Assembly (NCBI GenBank): GCA_937899935.1 | Contig: CALCOW010000362.1 | Span: 1-15,188, forward strand | DNA: 15,188 nt | Direction: 5' to 3' | From: an uncultured Phycisphaerae bacterium | Lineage (GTDB): Bacteria > Planctomycetota > Phycisphaerae > Phycisphaerales > SM1A02 | In this document: positions 14,696 to 15,188 of the stretch, piece after piece | Layout: every line of letters begins with the position of its first letter | Numbering within the stretch: position 1 is the first letter of the stretch | The notes under the pieces: model-generated | The model's database searches: none | What the model was told of the DNA's origin: nothing | What the model saw: the letters and a program-made list of their open reading frames with translations, nothing else | Translations under genes and position numbers: made by a program

Positions 14696-14769
14696 TGGGC
14701 GATACGGGGCTCGAACCTGTGACCTCACGGTTGTGATCCGTGCGCTCTAGCCAACTGAGCTAATCGCCC
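14696..14769 (-). tRNA. tRNA-Val, anticodon CAC
   Basis: Read on the minus strand, the 74 bases fold into a full cloverleaf: acceptor GGGCGAT/ATCGCCC, D-arm GCTC-AGTTGGCTA-GAGC, anticodon arm CACGG-ATCACAA-CCGTG, variable loop AGGTC, T-arm ACAGG-TTCGAGC-CCCGT, discriminator A. The loop puts anticodon CAC at 34-36, reading valine GUG codons. Read from the plus strand the same site shows GTG, which could be misread as tRNA-His. The T-stem has one A-C mismatch at its third pair. The 3' CCA is not encoded (the discriminator is followed by CTGG), so it must be added by a CCA enzyme. Confidence 0.92.
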
Positions 14770-14790
14770 CGAAAAGGACGCAAGCTTCAG

Positions 14791-14796
14791 AGTATA
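14791..14796 (-). promoter_or_regulatory. Candidate -10 element for the tRNA-Val gene
   Basis: TATACT on the minus strand lies 21 bases before the first tRNA base, a spacing that fits a short leader. The sequence at the expected -35 position is a poor match to TTGACA, so confidence is low. Confidence 0.35.
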
Positions 14797-14868
14797 CCGA
14801 TTTGCAGAACATGGCTTGATCAGAGCAGGAACGGTCAGGTCAAAGGACCGAGCCCTATCGCACCAACT

Positions 14869-15186
14869 CTAGACCGTCGATTCGCCACCAGTGGGTGGTT
14901 CTGCCTTGGCTGCTGGCTTCGAAGTTTCCGACCGTGGCTGGCCGGGGTCATCTGGCAATTGGCCGCCACCACCATGCCTCGATTCTGACTCAATTTCATC
15001 CTGTAGCCCACGAACACCCCGCTTGAACTCAACAATACTACGGCCCAAGCTCCGGCCCACATCAGGGAGACGCCGACCAAAAATTAACAGCCCTATGACC
15101 ACGATGATGAGGGCTTCAGCCCAGCCAGGCATTCCAAATGGCAGTAGTGCGAGCATAAGAGAAGGAGCTCCGTCCAGGAGAAACAT
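14869..15186 (-). CDS. tatA: Twin-arginine translocase subunit TatA/TatE
   Basis: The 105-residue product has the TatA plan: a short N-terminus, a single membrane helix (about 22-37, WAEALIIVVIGLLIFG), the F36-G37 hinge, and the amphipathic helix RRLPDVGRSLGRSIVEFKRGVRG (38-60, basic and glycine-bearing). A hydrophilic tail follows, rich in Gly, Pro, Glu and Ser, including GGGG (72-75). TatA forms the protein-conducting assembly of the Tat pathway, which exports folded proteins. The FG hinge and FKRG signature favour TatA over TatB. The start is two bases from the window edge, so its ribosome binding site is not visible; an internal ATG at 15156 with GGACGGAG upstream would give a shorter protein with the same helix. 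No tatC is seen within the window. Confidence 0.9.
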   Translation of the reverse strand: MFLLDGAPSLMLALLPFGMPGWAEALIIVVIGLLIFGRRLPDVGRSLGRSIVEFKRGVRGLQDEIESESRHGGGGQLPDDPGQPRSETSKPAAKAEPPTGGESTV

Positions 15187-15188
15187 AA

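Noticed and set aside
14715..14755. Reading the tRNA as tRNA-His from the plus-strand GTG
   Set aside because: The cloverleaf with correct D-arm, T-arm and acceptor stem forms on the minus strand, where the anticodon is CAC (Val).

Overview
The window looks like an ordinary chromosomal stretch from a Gram-negative-type bacterium, most likely a marine or aquatic member of the Planctomycetota (Phycisphaerae-like). That placement is an inference. It rests on the exported Cys-type sulfatase, the style of the TatA sequence (FGRRLPDVGRSLGRSIVEFKRG), the large exported DUF255 protein, a lipobox lipoprotein and several genes without a clear Shine-Dalgarno sequence. I see no insertion sequence, integrase, phage gene, CRISPR array or known defence island.

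Layout, left to right. Bases 1-75 are the 3' end of an unidentified plus-strand gene. Bases 136-5366 form a tight plus-strand run of four genes: an exported DUF255 thioredoxin-fold protein carrying a DsbD-alpha-like C-terminal domain, a condensation-domain/PapA-like acyltransferase, a protein-L-isoaspartate O-methyltransferase (ATGA overlap with the acyltransferase), and a six-helix K+-type channel. After a 216-base gap comes a secreted ClpP/SppA-fold protein that seems to have lost its catalytic serine (5583-6854). It is convergent with a minus-strand pair: a lipoprotein with an internal duplication (8463-9095) followed by a type I sulfatase (6903-8420). Further right on the minus strand is a PhoB/PhoR-type two-component pair (response regulator 11058-11777, then kinase 9274-11052). 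A 198-base divergent region separates it from a plus-strand polyprenyl-phosphate-mannosyltransferase-like GT2 enzyme (11976-12674). That gene overlaps the 3' end of a minus-strand glutamine-dependent asparagine synthetase by 11 bases. Upstream of the synthetase, also on the minus strand, lie tRNA-Val(CAC) and tatA.

How they fit together. Much of the window concerns the cell envelope and export: thiol chemistry and protein repair (DUF255-DsbD fusion, PIMT), an ion channel, an exported protease-fold protein, a lipoprotein, a periplasmic or secreted sulfatase, a membrane sensor kinase, a lipid-linked sugar transferase and a Tat component. The genes do not form one recognisable pathway. The most unusual items are the DUF255-DsbD-alpha fusion, the apparently inactive exported ClpP/SppA-like protein and the duplicated-repeat lipoprotein coupled to the sulfatase. 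I did not find convincing evidence for a wholly new system.
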